Assembly (NCBI GenBank): GCA_913020085.1
Contig: CAJVZW010000001.1
Location: 62,001 to 126,000, forward strand
Reading direction: 5' to 3'
DNA length: 64,000 bases
Origin: an uncultured Pseudomonadota bacterium
Lineage (GTDB): Bacteria; Pseudomonadota; Gammaproteobacteria; Comchoanobacterales; Comchoanobacteraceae
Shown here: positions 34,790-44,717 of the stretch, in pieces
How positions within the stretch are numbered: the stretch's first letter is position 1
Layout of the letters: each line of letters opens with the position of its first letter
Program-made: the position numbers and the translations under genes
Notes under the pieces: model-generated
The model's database searches: none
The model's input: the letters and a program-made list of their open reading frames with translations, nothing else
Told to the model about the DNA's origin: nothing

Positions 34790-35395
34790 ATGGTAGCATT
34801 TGTTAGTCAAACTGCCCCAGATTTCACAGCTACAGCGGTCATGCCTGATGGGAGCATTGATGAGAATTTTAATTTATCAGAATCTACAAAAGATCAATAT
34901 AAGGTTTTGTTTTTCTATCCACTTGATTTCACCTTTGTATGTCCATCCGAGTTAGTGGCACTTGATAAGCGTATGGATGCTTTTAAAGAGAAAAACACAC
35001 AAGTTATTGCATTATCCATTGATTCAGAACACACCCATTGTGCATGGCGTCGTACTCCTCTTAATGAAGGGGGTATAGGCCCTGTGAAATACACAATGGT
35101 TTCAGATAAGAAGCACGAAATTTGCCGAGCATACGGAATTGAGCACCCTCAGAAAGGGGTTGCACTTCGCGGGGCATTCGTTATGGACAAAGAGATGACT
35201 ATACGCAGCGCAATTATCAATGATTTACCCATTGGAAGAAATATTGATGAAATTCTCAGAGTGATTGATGCAATACAATTCCATGAAGCTCATGGCCAAG
35301 TTTGTCCTGCAGGTTGGCAGACTGGACAGAGTGGCATGGTTGCAGATCATTCCGGTGTAAAAAAATTCCTCAGCCAAAATGAGGAAGCGCTTTAA
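34790..35395 (+). CDS. 2-Cys peroxiredoxin (AhpC/TSA family)
   Basis: Reduces hydrogen and alkyl peroxides. The 201-residue protein has the peroxidatic cysteine in FYPLDFTFVCPSEL and the resolving cysteine in HGQVCPAGW, typical of dimeric AhpC-type 2-Cys peroxiredoxins. The ATG at 34790 is preceded by AGGA; an earlier in-frame ATG at 34742 is unlikely. A TTGACA at 34734-34739 may be part of the promoter. No AhpF or AhpD lies next to it, so the reductant is unknown. Confidence 0.93.
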   Translation: MVAFVSQTAPDFTATAVMPDGSIDENFNLSESTKDQYKVLFFYPLDFTFVCPSELVALDKRMDAFKEKNTQVIALSIDSEHTHCAWRRTPLNEGGIGPVKYTMVSDKKHEICRAYGIEHPQKGVALRGAFVMDKEMTIRSAIINDLPIGRNIDEILRVIDAIQFHEAHGQVCPAGWQTGQSGMVADHSGVKKFLSQNEEAL

Positions 35396-35407
35396 TTTAG
35401 GTAGATA

Positions 35408-36007
35408 ATGAGCAATTGGCATCAGCAGCAGAGTAAAGATCCATATCTCAAGATGCGTGATGCCAAGGGCTATCGCTCCCGTGCAAGTTTCAAACTTGAA
35501 CAAGTTCTCAATAAAAATAAATTTATTAAAAATGGAAATCGGATCATTGAGCTGGGCTCATCTCCTGGCGGATGGTCACAAGTTTTAGCAAAAGTAAACT
35601 CCAAAGGGATAAATATCGCTTGTGACTTGCTGTTGATGCCCCCGGTCAATGGGGTGAACTTTATTCAAGGAGACTTTCTTGATAGTGAAATTCAGGCAAC
35701 AATAAAAGCCATTATTCACCCTGAGCTGGCAGATACAATTATATCAGATATGGCTCCCAATCTTAGCGGGGACGTTTCTGTTGACCAATATCGAGCGATT
35801 GCTATGTGGGAAATGGTTCTTGAGTTCGCTGAGCAGATATTAAATCCTGGGGGGAATCTACTAATAAAAGTATTTCAAGGTGTTGGATTTGATGATTTTT
35901 TAAAGGCAATGAGAAGTAAATTTCAATCGGTCAAATCGCTCAAACCAGACGCCTCGAAAAAAAGTTCTCGCGAAGTCTATTTGTTAGGAACCAATTTTAA
36001 GGTATAA
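35408..36007 (+). CDS. rlmE: 23S rRNA 2'-O-ribose U2552 methyltransferase
   Basis: Methylates U2552 in 23S rRNA late in large-subunit assembly. In 199 residues the K-D-K-E tetrad is visible: RASFKLEQ (Lys), SDMAPNLSG (Asp), LLIKVFQG (Lys) and SREVYLLG (Glu). The SAM-binding loop is IELGSSPGGWSQVL. Precedes ftsH, as in E. coli (rlmE-ftsH-folP-glmM). Confidence 0.96.
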   Translation: MSNWHQQQSKDPYLKMRDAKGYRSRASFKLEQVLNKNKFIKNGNRIIELGSSPGGWSQVLAKVNSKGINIACDLLLMPPVNGVNFIQGDFLDSEIQATIKAIIHPELADTIISDMAPNLSGDVSVDQYRAIAMWEMVLEFAEQILNPGGNLLIKVFQGVGFDDFLKAMRSKFQSVKSLKPDASKKSSREVYLLGTNFKV

Positions 36008-36040
36008 TTGGTGCAAGTCATATATTTTGGTTGAACATAC

Positions 36041-37942
36041 ATGAATGAACGGAATAAAAATTTAGTAATTTGGGCGGTTATCATTCTGATATTTATCACA
36101 CTTGTTAATGGCTTTAATGATAACACCATGGGACAAAGGAAGTTGTCTTATACTAATTTCATAAGAGAGATTAATGAAGAGTCAGTTGAAAGTGTTGTGA
36201 TGGATCAGCGATCTGTTGTTGGTCAGATGAAAAATGGGGATCGCTTCTCTACTTATCTACCTTTAGAGAACGAGAGTCTACTTGATTTAATGTACAGTAA
36301 AAATATTGATATTAGTGGTAAGCCCCCTGAGCAAAGAGGATTATTATTTCAAATCTTCTTGAACTGGTTCCCATTCTTACTTTTTGCTGGTATCTGGATT
36401 TACATGATGCGACAAATGCAAGGCGGCGGGAGCGGTAAAGGTCCTCTGACCTTTGGAAGAAGCCGTGCAAGAATGACAACAGGCGACAGTAATAAGATTA
36501 CATTTAAAGATGTTGCTGGTGTTGATGAGGCCAAAGAGGAAGTGCAGGAATTTGTTGATTTTCTTAAGGATCCTAATAAGTTCTCTAAGCTGGGAGGGAA
36601 AATTCCTTGCGGGGCACTATTGGTCGGATCACCAGGTACAGGTAAAACGTTGCTTGCAAAAGCAGTAGCGGGCGAAGCGGATGTGCCTTTCTTCACAATA
36701 TCGGGCTCTGATTTTGTGGAGATGTTTGTTGGTGTGGGTGCATCAAGAGTAAGAGATATGTTTGAGCAGGCCAAAAAGCAAGCACCATGTATTATTTTTA
36801 TTGATGAAATTGATGCTGTTGGACGTCATAGAGGCGCAGGTCTTGGCGGAGGCCATGATGAGCGAGAGCAGACGCTTAATCAGTTGCTTGTTGAGATGGA
36901 TGGCTTTGAGGGGAAAGAAGGCGTTATTGTGATGGCTGCTACTAACAGACCTGACGTGCTTGATCCGGCATTATTAAGACCAGGTAGGTTTGATCGTCAG
37001 GTTGTTGTACCTCTTCCTGATATTAAAGGTAGAAATCAAATTCTTGAGGTGCATATCAAAAAGATCATTTGTGCATCTGATGTGGATGCTAAAGTGATTG
37101 CTCGTGGTACGCCAGGGTTCTCGGGTGCGGATCTTGCAAACTTGGTGAATGAGGCTGCTCTTTTTGCTGCCAGAAGTAATAAGCGAATGGTCGCAATGAA
37201 GGAGTTCGAGCAAGCTAAAGACAAGATCTTGATGGGCGTTGAAAGAAGCTCTACAGTGATGGACGATAAAGAGAAGCTCAAGACGGCTTATCATGAATCA
37301 GGCCATGCAATTATTGGGTTGTTGGTTCCAAATCATGATCCTGTATACAAAGTCAGCATTATTCCTCGTGGAATGGCACTGGGTGTGACCATGTACCTTC
37401 CTGAAAAAGATCAGTATAGTATGACCTATGAGCAGATTGAGTCCAGGATGCAGGCGATGTATGGAGGGCGTATTGCTGAGGAAATCATATACGGTTACAG
37501 AAATATCACCACTGGGGCTCAAAACGATATTGAGAAGGCAACTGAGCTTGCTCGTAAAACTGTTACAGTATGGGGTCTTTCTGAGGAGATGGGTCCAATT
37601 AACTATGGATCAGGTGATGAAGAGGTTTTCCTGGGTAAAAGCATGTCAAAAACCAGTCATATTTCAGGTAGCACAGCCAATAAGATTGACGATGAGATTA
37701 AAAAGTTAGTTGATAGGAATTACAAATCAGCGCATAAGTTACTCAAAGACAATATTGAAAAGCTTCATGCTATGGCTGATGCATTGATGAAGTATGAAAC
37801 CATCGATGGCGACCAGATTGCAAAAATAATGGCTGGTGAGCAAATTGTGGCACCTGAAGAATCAGTGCTGGAGTCAACAGTAATTAAGCCTAAAAGAAAG
37901 CGAAAGTCAAAAAGTGACGACGGGGACACGGGTGACGCCTAA
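36041..37942 (+). CDS. ftsH: ATP-dependent membrane zinc protease FtsH
   Basis: Hexameric inner-membrane AAA protease that degrades RpoH, LpxC and damaged membrane proteins in E. coli. In 633 residues: transmembrane helix at about 9-26, periplasmic domain, second helix at about 105-124, AAA domain with Walker A GSPGTGKT and Walker [10 protein letters not shown], second-region-of-homology [20 protein letters not shown], and protease site HESGH near residue 420 with a later metal aspartate. The C-terminal tail is lysine-rich ([13 protein letters not shown]). folP starts within its 3' end. Confidence 0.97.
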   Translation: MNERNKNLVIWAVIILIFITLVNGFNDNTMGQRKLSYTNFIREINEESVESVVMDQRSVVGQMKNGDRFSTYLPLENESLLDLMYSKNIDISGKPPEQRGLLFQIFLNWFPFLLFAGIWIYMMRQMQGGGSGKGPLTFGRSRARMTTGDSNKITFKDVAGVDEAKEEVQEFVDFLKDPNKFSKLGGKIPCGALLVGSPGTGKTLLAKAVAGEADVPFFTISGSDFVEMFVGVGASRVRDMFEQAKKQAPCIIFIDEIDAVGRHRGAGLGGGHDEREQTLNQLLVEMDGFEGKEGVIVMAATNRPDVLDPALLRPGRFDRQVVVPLPDIKGRNQILEVHIKKIICASDVDAKVIARGTPGFSGADLANLVNEAALFAARSNKRMVAMKEFEQAKDKILMGVERSSTVMDDKEKLKTAYHESGHAIIGLLVPNHDPVYKVSIIPRGMALGVTMYLPEKDQYSMTYEQIESRMQAMYGGRIAEEIIYGYRNITTGAQNDIEKATELARKTVTVWGLSEEMGPINYGSGDEEVFLGKSMSKTSHISGSTANKIDDEIKKLVDRNYKSAHKLLKDNIEKLHAMADALMKYETIDGDQIAKIMAGEQIVAPEESVLESTVIKPKRKRKSKSDDGDTGDA

Positions 37943-38771
37943 ACTGATGGGGATCGTCAACGTAACCCCTGACTCTTTTTCTGGAGATGGGGTGTTCAAA
38001 GACGTGACTTTACTTGATGAGAAAGTACAAGCTCACGTGAACAATGGCGCGCATTACATTGATATAGGTGGACAGTCATCTCGCCCTGGTGCTGAGTTGA
38101 TCAGTGAATCAGAAGAATACGACAGAGTGATTCCTGCAATAAAATATATCAAAAACAAATGGCCCAATCAGAAAATATCGGTTGACACATCCTCGCCAGC
38201 AATCATGAAAAAAGCGATTGCAGAGGGTGTTCACATGATTAATGATATCAATGCATTTCAAACTCCAGGTGCACTCGATGCTATAGAGGGTAGTAATGTT
38301 GAGGTAATTATTATGCATATGCAAGGTAATCCTCAGAACATGCAGAATAATCCACAATATGGCAATGTGATTGAGGAGATCACGCAGTTTTTTAGAGAAC
38401 GAAAGGGGGCGCTAGAATCTACGGGTGTGCCTGAAAAAAATATATGGCTCGATCCAGGGTTCGGTTTTGGTAAGAGTATGTCTCATAACTACCAAATTCT
38501 CTCTAGGCTAAAATTATTACAAAAGCTATCTAAAAATATTTGTGTAGGCATGTCTCGCAAAAGTATGATAGGTAGTGCACTGGGAGATAGTAACCGGCCA
38601 CGCGAGTTTGGTACTGTTGGTGCACATCTTTTAGCTGCACTTCAGGGCGCTGGATTACATAGGGTCCACGAGGTCGGTGCATTGAGAGACGTCTTTAAAG
38701 TATTGGAATGTTTAGAAGCTGAGATGAGCCCTCATTCCTTGCACCTTGAGTCAGTAATAGGTATGGAGTAG
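37914..38771 (+). CDS. folP: Dihydropteroate synthase
   Basis: Joins p-aminobenzoate to the pterin in folate synthesis; target of sulfonamides. The 285-residue TIM barrel shows [55 protein letters not shown] and [10 protein letters not shown]. The first GTG (37914) overlaps ftsH by 29 bases; a GTG at 37932 is an alternative with an 11-base overlap. glmM follows after 3 bases. Confidence 0.95.
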   Translation: MTTGTRVTPKLMGIVNVTPDSFSGDGVFKDVTLLDEKVQAHVNNGAHYIDIGGQSSRPGAELISESEEYDRVIPAIKYIKNKWPNQKISVDTSSPAIMKKAIAEGVHMINDINAFQTPGALDAIEGSNVEVIIMHMQGNPQNMQNNPQYGNVIEEITQFFRERKGALESTGVPEKNIWLDPGFGFGKSMSHNYQILSRLKLLQKLSKNICVGMSRKSMIGSALGDSNRPREFGTVGAHLLAALQGAGLHRVHEVGALRDVFKVLECLEAEMSPHSLHLESVIGME

Positions 38772-38774
38772 ACC

Positions 38775-40115
38775 ATGAGCACGTCATTATTTGGTACAGA
38801 TGGAATTAGAGGCCGAGTAGGAACTTTTCCTATTGATCCTGAGTCAATGGTAAGGTTAGGCCATGGTATTGCCAGGGTGCTGTCATCCAATCAGCAGGGA
38901 TTCCGTGTTCTGCTAGGAAAAGATACACGATTGTCTGGTTATATGCTGGAGTCCGCACTGGAGTCTGGCTTAATTTCTGCTGGTGTAGATGTAATTCTTA
39001 CAGGACCATTACCAACCCCAGCTGTTGGTTATCTTACGGAGACGCTAAGGGCGGATTTGGGTATTGTAATTAGCGCTTCTCACAACCCTTACATGGACAA
39101 TGGTGTTAAATTGATTCTGCCAAGTGGTGAAAAACTTGACCCACAGCAATCAAGGTTGATTGAACAATACTTATACCAACCGGTAAAAATGTTTGATGCA
39201 ACTGAACTAGGACGTGCTACACGACTTGATGGGGCAACACAGCGGTATGCCGAGAGATGTAAATCAAAGCTAAACCATGTCAAAGATTTGAGTGGGTTGA
39301 AGGTTGTTCTTGACTGTGCAAATGGAGCAACCTATCAGGTTGCAAAAATGGTTTTTGAAGAACTAAATGCTAAGGTGCATGTGATTAATGACCAACCAAA
39401 CGGGTATAACATCAATTTAAACTCAGGATCGACGTGCCCTGACTTGCTGGTAAGAGAGGTTGTAAGAACAGGATCTGACTGCGGATTGGCTTTTGATGGA
39501 GACGGGGATCGACTGATTATGGTGGATTCTGAAGGGACAGTATTAGATGGAGATGATATTCTCTGGTGTTTATCCAACAATGATAAGCGTTATTTTGATT
39601 TATCAGGCGTTGTAAAAACTGTGATGTCAAACGGTGCATTAGAGCAGCATCTTTCTGGGCGCAACATTGGGATTGAAACAGTGCCAGTGGGCGACCACTA
39701 TGTTATGAAGAAACTGAAAGAACAGGGGTGGATACTTGGTGCTGAGCCTTCTGGCCACATCTTAAGTTTAGACGCATCACAGATGGGTGATGCCATCATA
39801 TCAGGGATTCTTGTTGTTGAGACCATGCTGTTAAGCGGGAAGCCACTTTCTGCGCTCAGGCTACCAGATAAATTTCCTCAAGTTCAAGGCAATATTAACT
39901 TACCGTTAGATGTCGACAGAGATATGTTAAACAATCAAATTAGAGCGTTTGAGCGCTCAATAAATGATGAAGTCAAAGTGGTAATTCGCCCATCAGGAAC
40001 AGAGCCAAAGTTGCGTTACTTGTTTGAAAGTGAAAAAGCAGATCTTGCAAAGCTACAGAACAATTTTTATAACTGGTTTTCAGACTTAAATTTTCAGACG
40101 CAAATAGATAGTTAA
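38775..40115 (+). CDS. glmM: Phosphoglucosamine mutase
   Basis: Converts glucosamine-6-phosphate to glucosamine-1-phosphate on the way to UDP-GlcNAc, feeding peptidoglycan and lipid A. In 446 residues: FGTDGIRGRVG start, phosphoserine loop VISASHNPYMDNGVK, metal loop FDGDGDRLIMVD, sugar loop GAEPSGHI and phosphate loop RPSGTEPKLRYLFE. Completes the conserved ftsH-folP-glmM order. Confidence 0.97.
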   Translation: MSTSLFGTDGIRGRVGTFPIDPESMVRLGHGIARVLSSNQQGFRVLLGKDTRLSGYMLESALESGLISAGVDVILTGPLPTPAVGYLTETLRADLGIVISASHNPYMDNGVKLILPSGEKLDPQQSRLIEQYLYQPVKMFDATELGRATRLDGATQRYAERCKSKLNHVKDLSGLKVVLDCANGATYQVAKMVFEELNAKVHVINDQPNGYNINLNSGSTCPDLLVREVVRTGSDCGLAFDGDGDRLIMVDSEGTVLDGDDILWCLSNNDKRYFDLSGVVKTVMSNGALEQHLSGRNIGIETVPVGDHYVMKKLKEQGWILGAEPSGHILSLDASQMGDAIISGILVVETMLLSGKPLSALRLPDKFPQVQGNINLPLDVDRDMLNNQIRAFERSINDEVKVVIRPSGTEPKLRYLFESEKADLAKLQNNFYNWFSDLNFQTQIDS

Positions 40116-40120
40116 TTAAT

Positions 40121-41308
40121 ATGAGAATGAAGCAATGTGCAATTTGGACGCTTATCACTCTATTTTTTTTCCTTGAAAATATCTGTAATTTTTCTTTTCC
40201 AGTGGTTGGCCAGGAGATAAAAACACATTTAGCATTGAGCTTTCAAGAGTATGCTATTATCGGTTCGGCATTTATCTTGGCATATAGTTTGATGATGATT
40301 CCGGCGGGCATCGTTTTGGATTTATTTTCTCTTCGCATTGTTCTCCCTTGCGCTTTATTGATTTTTGCGATGGGGTGTTTTATTTTCTCAATAGGAACAG
40401 ATTTTCACCTTTTGGTGATTGCCCGCCTGACCATGGGGATAGGCGCAGCATTTTCTTTACTTAGTAGTTTGAAGTATGCGCGTGAGAACTTTCAAGACCA
40501 AATGGCACTTTTTAGCGCGGTAGCATTATCAATGGGGATGCTTGGTGGAATGTTTGCTAAGACTCCAACATACTTTTTGCTCAAGATTGTGGGGCAGATG
40601 TCTGGGGTATTTATTGCCTACGCAGTCATAGCTATTGTGCTGGCGATTGTGATGTTCATATTTATGGAGCATGAGTCAGCTGACAAGGTACAATTTAAGC
40701 CCAAAGAAGCACTCAATATCCTCACACATAAGAACTTTTGGAGAATAGCTTTATATGGATCATTGATGTACAGTCCATTTTTAGTTATGGAAATCGCCTG
40801 GTCAGAAAATTACCTTGGTCTATTATTGCCCAAGTTGAGTGATCTTATGATCAATGCGATTGAGAGTTTAGTATTTCTGGGTATGATTGTTGGCAGCATG
40901 CTTTTAGGGTATATGAGTGATCATTCAAGAAACCGTCAGGATGGTTTATTTTATTCTGCTATTGCTGTCTCGGTGGTGTTAGTTGGCCTTTTCTATATCA
41001 TTCCACCAGGGCAAACAATAATCTGCATCTTGTTATTTTTGTTTGGGTTTTTCACTGGAGGGTTTATGCCTTCATTTGCCTATTTGCTCCAGAGGTATCC
41101 TATGGCGCTCAGTGGTACCGTTTTGGGGATGATGAATTGTATTAATATGCTTGGTGCAACAATTACCACGCCAGTGATGGGCGGGGCCTTAGATGCCTTA
41201 AGAGCAAATACTGAGATGGACTTGTTACTATGTTATCAGTTAGTTTTTATCATCCTGCCAATATTCACCCTTGTGGCGGCAACATTAATCCGTCAAGTAA
41301 AAGACTAA
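40121..41308 (+). CDS. MFS transporter
   Basis: A 395-residue, 12-helix major facilitator protein. The first half has AGIVLDLFSLRIVLP in the loop 2-3 position and ARLTMGIGAAFSLLSSLKYARENF in helix 4; the second half has LGYMSDHSRNRQDG, a second copy of the MFS loop signature. It resembles the MFS proteins that are numerous in intracellular Legionella-like bacteria, but the substrate is unknown. Begins 5 bases after glmM and overlaps the convergent LuxR-type gene by 4. Confidence 0.85.
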   Translation: MRMKQCAIWTLITLFFFLENICNFSFPVVGQEIKTHLALSFQEYAIIGSAFILAYSLMMIPAGIVLDLFSLRIVLPCALLIFAMGCFIFSIGTDFHLLVIARLTMGIGAAFSLLSSLKYARENFQDQMALFSAVALSMGMLGGMFAKTPTYFLLKIVGQMSGVFIAYAVIAIVLAIVMFIFMEHESADKVQFKPKEALNILTHKNFWRIALYGSLMYSPFLVMEIAWSENYLGLLLPKLSDLMINAIESLVFLGMIVGSMLLGYMSDHSRNRQDGLFYSAIAVSVVLVGLFYIIPPGQTIICILLFLFGFFTGGFMPSFAYLLQRYPMALSGTVLGMMNCINMLGATITTPVMGGALDALRANTEMDLLLCYQLVFIILPIFTLVAATLIRQVKD

Positions 41309-41670
41309 TTTCTTATTTGACAAAGATCGAACTCACGAAGCTTGTTAAGAAGCTCTATTTTTGTACGACACTCAAATCGATCTTTGATGCGTTTAAGGTA
41401 AAACTCAACTGTCCGAGGTGACAGTGATAAACCACTGGCAACGGCTTTTATGGTTTTCCCCTCCAGGAAACCTTTTACACACTGCATTTCACGGCCAGTA
41501 AGATATAGGCCAAGATCAGGGTCAAGAATATGCTTAATTGGCTTTTCCCTTGGCGGGGTTGAGGATTCAGTCTCAGGCTGGCGATGTTTCTCATATATAT
41601 TTGTATAGTGAAATGGGTAGTCATCTGCGTATTGATTAAATATTTCGTTAATTACTGATTGCCAATACAT
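41305..41670 (-). CDS. LuxR-type HTH transcription regulator
   Basis: A 121-residue regulator whose C-terminal two-thirds is a LuxR/FixJ-type helix-turn-helix: LTGREMQCVKGFLEGKTIKAVASGLSLSPRTVEFYLKRIKDRF. The short N-terminus has no receiver or autoinducer domain. Similar stand-alone LuxR-type proteins exist in Legionella. GGAG lies upstream of the ATG. Downstream of dapB with an 87-base gap. Confidence 0.85.
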   Translation of the reverse strand: MYWQSVINEIFNQYADDYPFHYTNIYEKHRQPETESSTPPREKPIKHILDPDLGLYLTGREMQCVKGFLEGKTIKAVASGLSLSPRTVEFYLKRIKDRFECRTKIELLNKLREFDLCQIRN

Positions 41671-41757
41671 CTATGCTCCTTAAATAAAAGAACCATTCTA
41701 ATTTGATTGGACTGATTATTGTACCCGCTTTTTGATATTTATAATGATTGATTTATC

Positions 41758-42432
41758 TTACAAAGTGAGAAGATTTTCAAGGCCAATGGTAAGGCCACTT
41801 TCCATTTGGTGTAGGTTTTTTAAAGCTAAAACAAAACCTTCCTTAAATGCTTGGTGACTTTCTGTGTGGTGTGACAGCTTAAATGTTTCTCCGCTTTGAG
41901 CAAAAATAACTTCTTGGTCAGCCAGAACTCCGGGCAGTCTGATCGAGGATATCTCTGGATTGAGGTCGCTGAAATTCTTTATAGTTGTTGCAGTATGCGC
42001 TGCGGTCCCTGATGGGCGATCAATTTTCTTCAGGTGATGTGACTCAACAATGTGACAATGAGAATAGAAGCGGCTAATCTTTTTAACAACTTCGGTCATT
42101 AAAACAACTGAAATAGAGAAATTGGGGACAATCCACAAAGGGACATTTTTATCTTTTGCCATTTTATCCAACAAGGGGTAATCATTGGTATGTATGCCAC
42201 TAGCGCCAACAATTGTGGGAATTGATTGATTTATAAGCGCTTTTGTATTATTTAAAACACTTTGAGCATTGGAAACTTCAATTGCGATATTCACTTGTTT
42301 GTTTTTCATGTCAATTGGGTCATTACGATCAATAAGAACACTCAATGTTGTGTCTTTATCATCTTCACACCATTTTTTTATACAGTGACCAAGTTTTCCT
42401 TTGTAACCGATAAGTGCAGCGTTTAGCTCCAT
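41758..42432 (-). CDS. dapB: 4-hydroxy-tetrahydrodipicolinate reductase
   Basis: Reduces the cyclic intermediate in the diaminopimelate/lysine pathway, which supplies peptidoglycan. Signatures: NAALIGYKGKLGHCI nucleotide-binding start, GASGIHTND, and the catalytic SHHLKKIDRPSGTAAHTA with the E-S-H-H and K-x-D-x-P-S-G-T-A motifs. At 224 residues it is shorter than the E. coli enzyme (273), like the compact form of some lineages. The ATG overlaps the end of the NSS transporter gene by 10 bases. Confidence 0.93.
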   Translation of the reverse strand: MELNAALIGYKGKLGHCIKKWCEDDKDTTLSVLIDRNDPIDMKNKQVNIAIEVSNAQSVLNNTKALINQSIPTIVGASGIHTNDYPLLDKMAKDKNVPLWIVPNFSISVVLMTEVVKKISRFYSHCHIVESHHLKKIDRPSGTAAHTATTIKNFSDLNPEISSIRLPGVLADQEVIFAQSGETFKLSHHTESHQAFKEGFVLALKNLHQMESGLTIGLENLLTL

Positions 42433-43715
42433 AATTTACTCCCAATAAGTACTATCAATGCAAGCGGGCTAATGAAACGAGTAGTGATCATAATGTAATA
42501 ATACAGCGGCCTGGCGGCAGAGGGATCTGTTAGCGATGTATTGCTTCTGATTCCGAAAAATAAGTACATAAGGGCCATAAATGGAAGTGCTTGCTCAATG
42601 ATGGTTTGTGTCACTAAATTGAAGATATTAATTCCCCACTTTTCATGAGTGCTTACTATGTAAAGGATGCTGGTAAAAAATAAAATGATAATACAAACTA
42701 TCCCAGCATTTAGCCGAGGAATATTGAACTGTTCATCGCTGACCCTCAGTAGGGGCTCTAAAAGTGATATTGATGAAGTCAGTGCGGCTAAAAGTATTAA
42801 AAAGAAAAAAACAGCACCCGATATATCAGCAAATGATCCAAATTTAGATAATGCAAATGGGATGGCATTAAAAACTAATTCATGGCCTTGTGAGGGAGGA
42901 ATTCCTTGTGTAAAGGTCACTGTGAATACCAAAATACCAGAGAGGCAAACAGCTACAACGATCATTACTGCTGTAATAAAGTTGATCGGGAAAATACCTT
43001 TGGAGGACTTTAGATAAGCGCCATAATTCATCATACACCCTGCGCCGGTTGCTAAAGTGAAGAAAGATAGCCCCATCGCTGCAAGCATACTTCTTATCAT
43101 AGAATAGCTAGAATCAAAATGAAAAAGATAGGTGATAGCTGGCCGAAATCCAGATAAGTCATGACATAGAAGAAGCAGTCCAATTAAGGATAGAAATAAT
43201 AGAGGCATTAGATACTTAACACAGCGCTCAACACCCTGACGGATCGAGTTAACGCACATCGCAAGCGTAAGCAGGCAGAAGCACTGGCTCATAATAAAAT
43301 CATACAGCATATTGTTTGGATGATAACTTAGATTGAAAAGAGCCTTGAGTATATAATTAATTAAAAATGCTAGGACTTTGCCGCCAACAATAACATAAAA
43401 GCTTAAAATGCATATAAGAAGAAGCATACTTGCGTATCCGATAAGTCCCCAGTTCTGGCTGATACGTTCCTCTGAGCAGATATATTTGATACCACTTAAA
43501 ATGTTTTTCCTTGATCTAGAGCCAAGCATTATTTCAACATGTAATATGGGAAGTCCAACAAGGAATGTTAATATTACATACATCAAGAAACAGCTTCCAC
43601 CACCATTTTGACCAATAGTGAACGGTGCTGCCCAAACAGTTCCAAGACCGATGGCTGCTCCACTGGTGGCGAGGATGAAATGTAATCTCGATGTCCAAGT
43701 TTGTGACTGTTGCAT
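42423..43715 (-). CDS. Sodium-dependent NSS-family transporter
   Basis: A 430-residue sodium symporter of the neurotransmitter:sodium symporter family, likely importing an amino acid. Helix 1 reads ATSGAAIGLGTVWAAPFTIGQNGGGSCFLMY, the family's unwound-helix motif; helix 6 has LSFFTLATGAGCMMNYGAYLKSS. About eleven hydrophobic segments. Precedes dapB in the same transcript, possibly only by compaction. Confidence 0.9.
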   Translation of the reverse strand: MQQSQTWTSRLHFILATSGAAIGLGTVWAAPFTIGQNGGGSCFLMYVILTFLVGLPILHVEIMLGSRSRKNILSGIKYICSEERISQNWGLIGYASMLLLICILSFYVIVGGKVLAFLINYILKALFNLSYHPNNMLYDFIMSQCFCLLTLAMCVNSIRQGVERCVKYLMPLLFLSLIGLLLLCHDLSGFRPAITYLFHFDSSYSMIRSMLAAMGLSFFTLATGAGCMMNYGAYLKSSKGIFPINFITAVMIVVAVCLSGILVFTVTFTQGIPPSQGHELVFNAIPFALSKFGSFADISGAVFFFLILLAALTSSISLLEPLLRVSDEQFNIPRLNAGIVCIIILFFTSILYIVSTHEKWGINIFNLVTQTIIEQALPFMALMYLFFGIRSNTSLTDPSAARPLYYYIMITTRFISPLALIVLIGSKLWS

Positions 43716-43718
43716 AAT

Positions 43719-44717
43719 TTATACCGATTGTGCCTGAGTCATAAAAAATGACTTTAACAAACGTGTCTGATTAATCTGTGATACAGAGAAATCAACAATA
43801 GAGGCTCGAAAGCCCGGGTCACAGTATAATTGATATAAAGATTGCAGTATAGCGATTGTCTGCGAATTTTTTGTGAACCGGTCAGATGCATAATCTGGTA
43901 AGTTATTAAGAGAGTGATATCCAAGACTTCTAATATCTGATAACCCCATGTTAAGACCAAATCCTGCCATTGGGTGAACCATATGACATGCGTTGTGACA
44001 ACCAATCAATCGGCCATGATGATAATTGTCATAATGAAAAGAGTGTATGGGCTGATAGTCTTGGAACGCATCAATTGAATCCACTTCAGCACTTATTTTT
44101 TGAAGTCGTTTTAATAAAGACGAGGTATCGTATTTCTTAGCGCTACAATGAATCAGAGCAAAGGTGTTTTTTTTCTCTGTGGGCAGAATGCCAAAGATCT
44201 CGTTGTTATCAAAATATTGCCGTGCAGTAGTGCTTTCCCAGCCAGTTGCCATTATGAGTGCAGTGGCAACATGATGTTTTAACTGTGCCGCTGGCGAGTT
44301 CTCAAATCGATGGGGCTTCAAGCACAGAAGATAATCACCCTGTTGATCCCAATCCTTCCCCGTAATTTGGGGTATTTTTGCTGCTGCTTTTGTAGACGCT
44401 TTATTTAGGCCCTCCAGCTCAACTATGGCCCCAAAATTTTGATAAAATATATCAGAAGATGAAAATATCAAAGGCACATGGTTCATTCGAACGTCAATGG
44501 TATCAAAAAAGCGAGTATGTGATAAATTAATACCCACATCACTGAGCATTTGAAGGTGTGATAGGTTAAGCGCAACATGCGCACTGGCTGGCCACTTAAT
44601 TTTTCGATTATCACCTAATAATGCAACTTTTAAGCCTTTTTCTTTAAGGTAAAGGGCACCAATTTTTGCAAGTGCGCTGGTGCCATCAATAATCACATCA
44701 AATTTTAGCGTTCCCAT
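43719..44717 (-). CDS. UbiH/UbiI-family monooxygenase-like protein with eroded FAD motifs
   Basis: Homologue of the flavin hydroxylases of ubiquinone synthesis, 332 residues. The N-terminal G-x-G-x-x-G site is eroded (DVIIDGTSALAKIGALYL), and the second FAD motif, usually G-D-A-A-H-x-x-H-P-x-A-G-Q-G-x-N, reads GCHNACHMVHPMAGFGLN, keeping the His-Pro and Ala-Gly but losing the aspartate. The order pepP-ubiH-this gene matches pepP-ubiH-ubiI of E. coli, so it occupies the ubiI position. It may be inactive, altered, or dependent on its neighbour. Starts within the ubiH-like gene. Confidence 0.78.
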   Translation of the reverse strand: MGTLKFDVIIDGTSALAKIGALYLKEKGLKVALLGDNRKIKWPASAHVALNLSHLQMLSDVGINLSHTRFFDTIDVRMNHVPLIFSSSDIFYQNFGAIVELEGLNKASTKAAAKIPQITGKDWDQQGDYLLCLKPHRFENSPAAQLKHHVATALIMATGWESTTARQYFDNNEIFGILPTEKKNTFALIHCSAKKYDTSSLLKRLQKISAEVDSIDAFQDYQPIHSFHYDNYHHGRLIGCHNACHMVHPMAGFGLNMGLSDIRSLGYHSLNNLPDYASDRFTKNSQTIAILQSLYQLYCDPGFRASIVDFSVSQINQTRLLKSFFMTQAQSV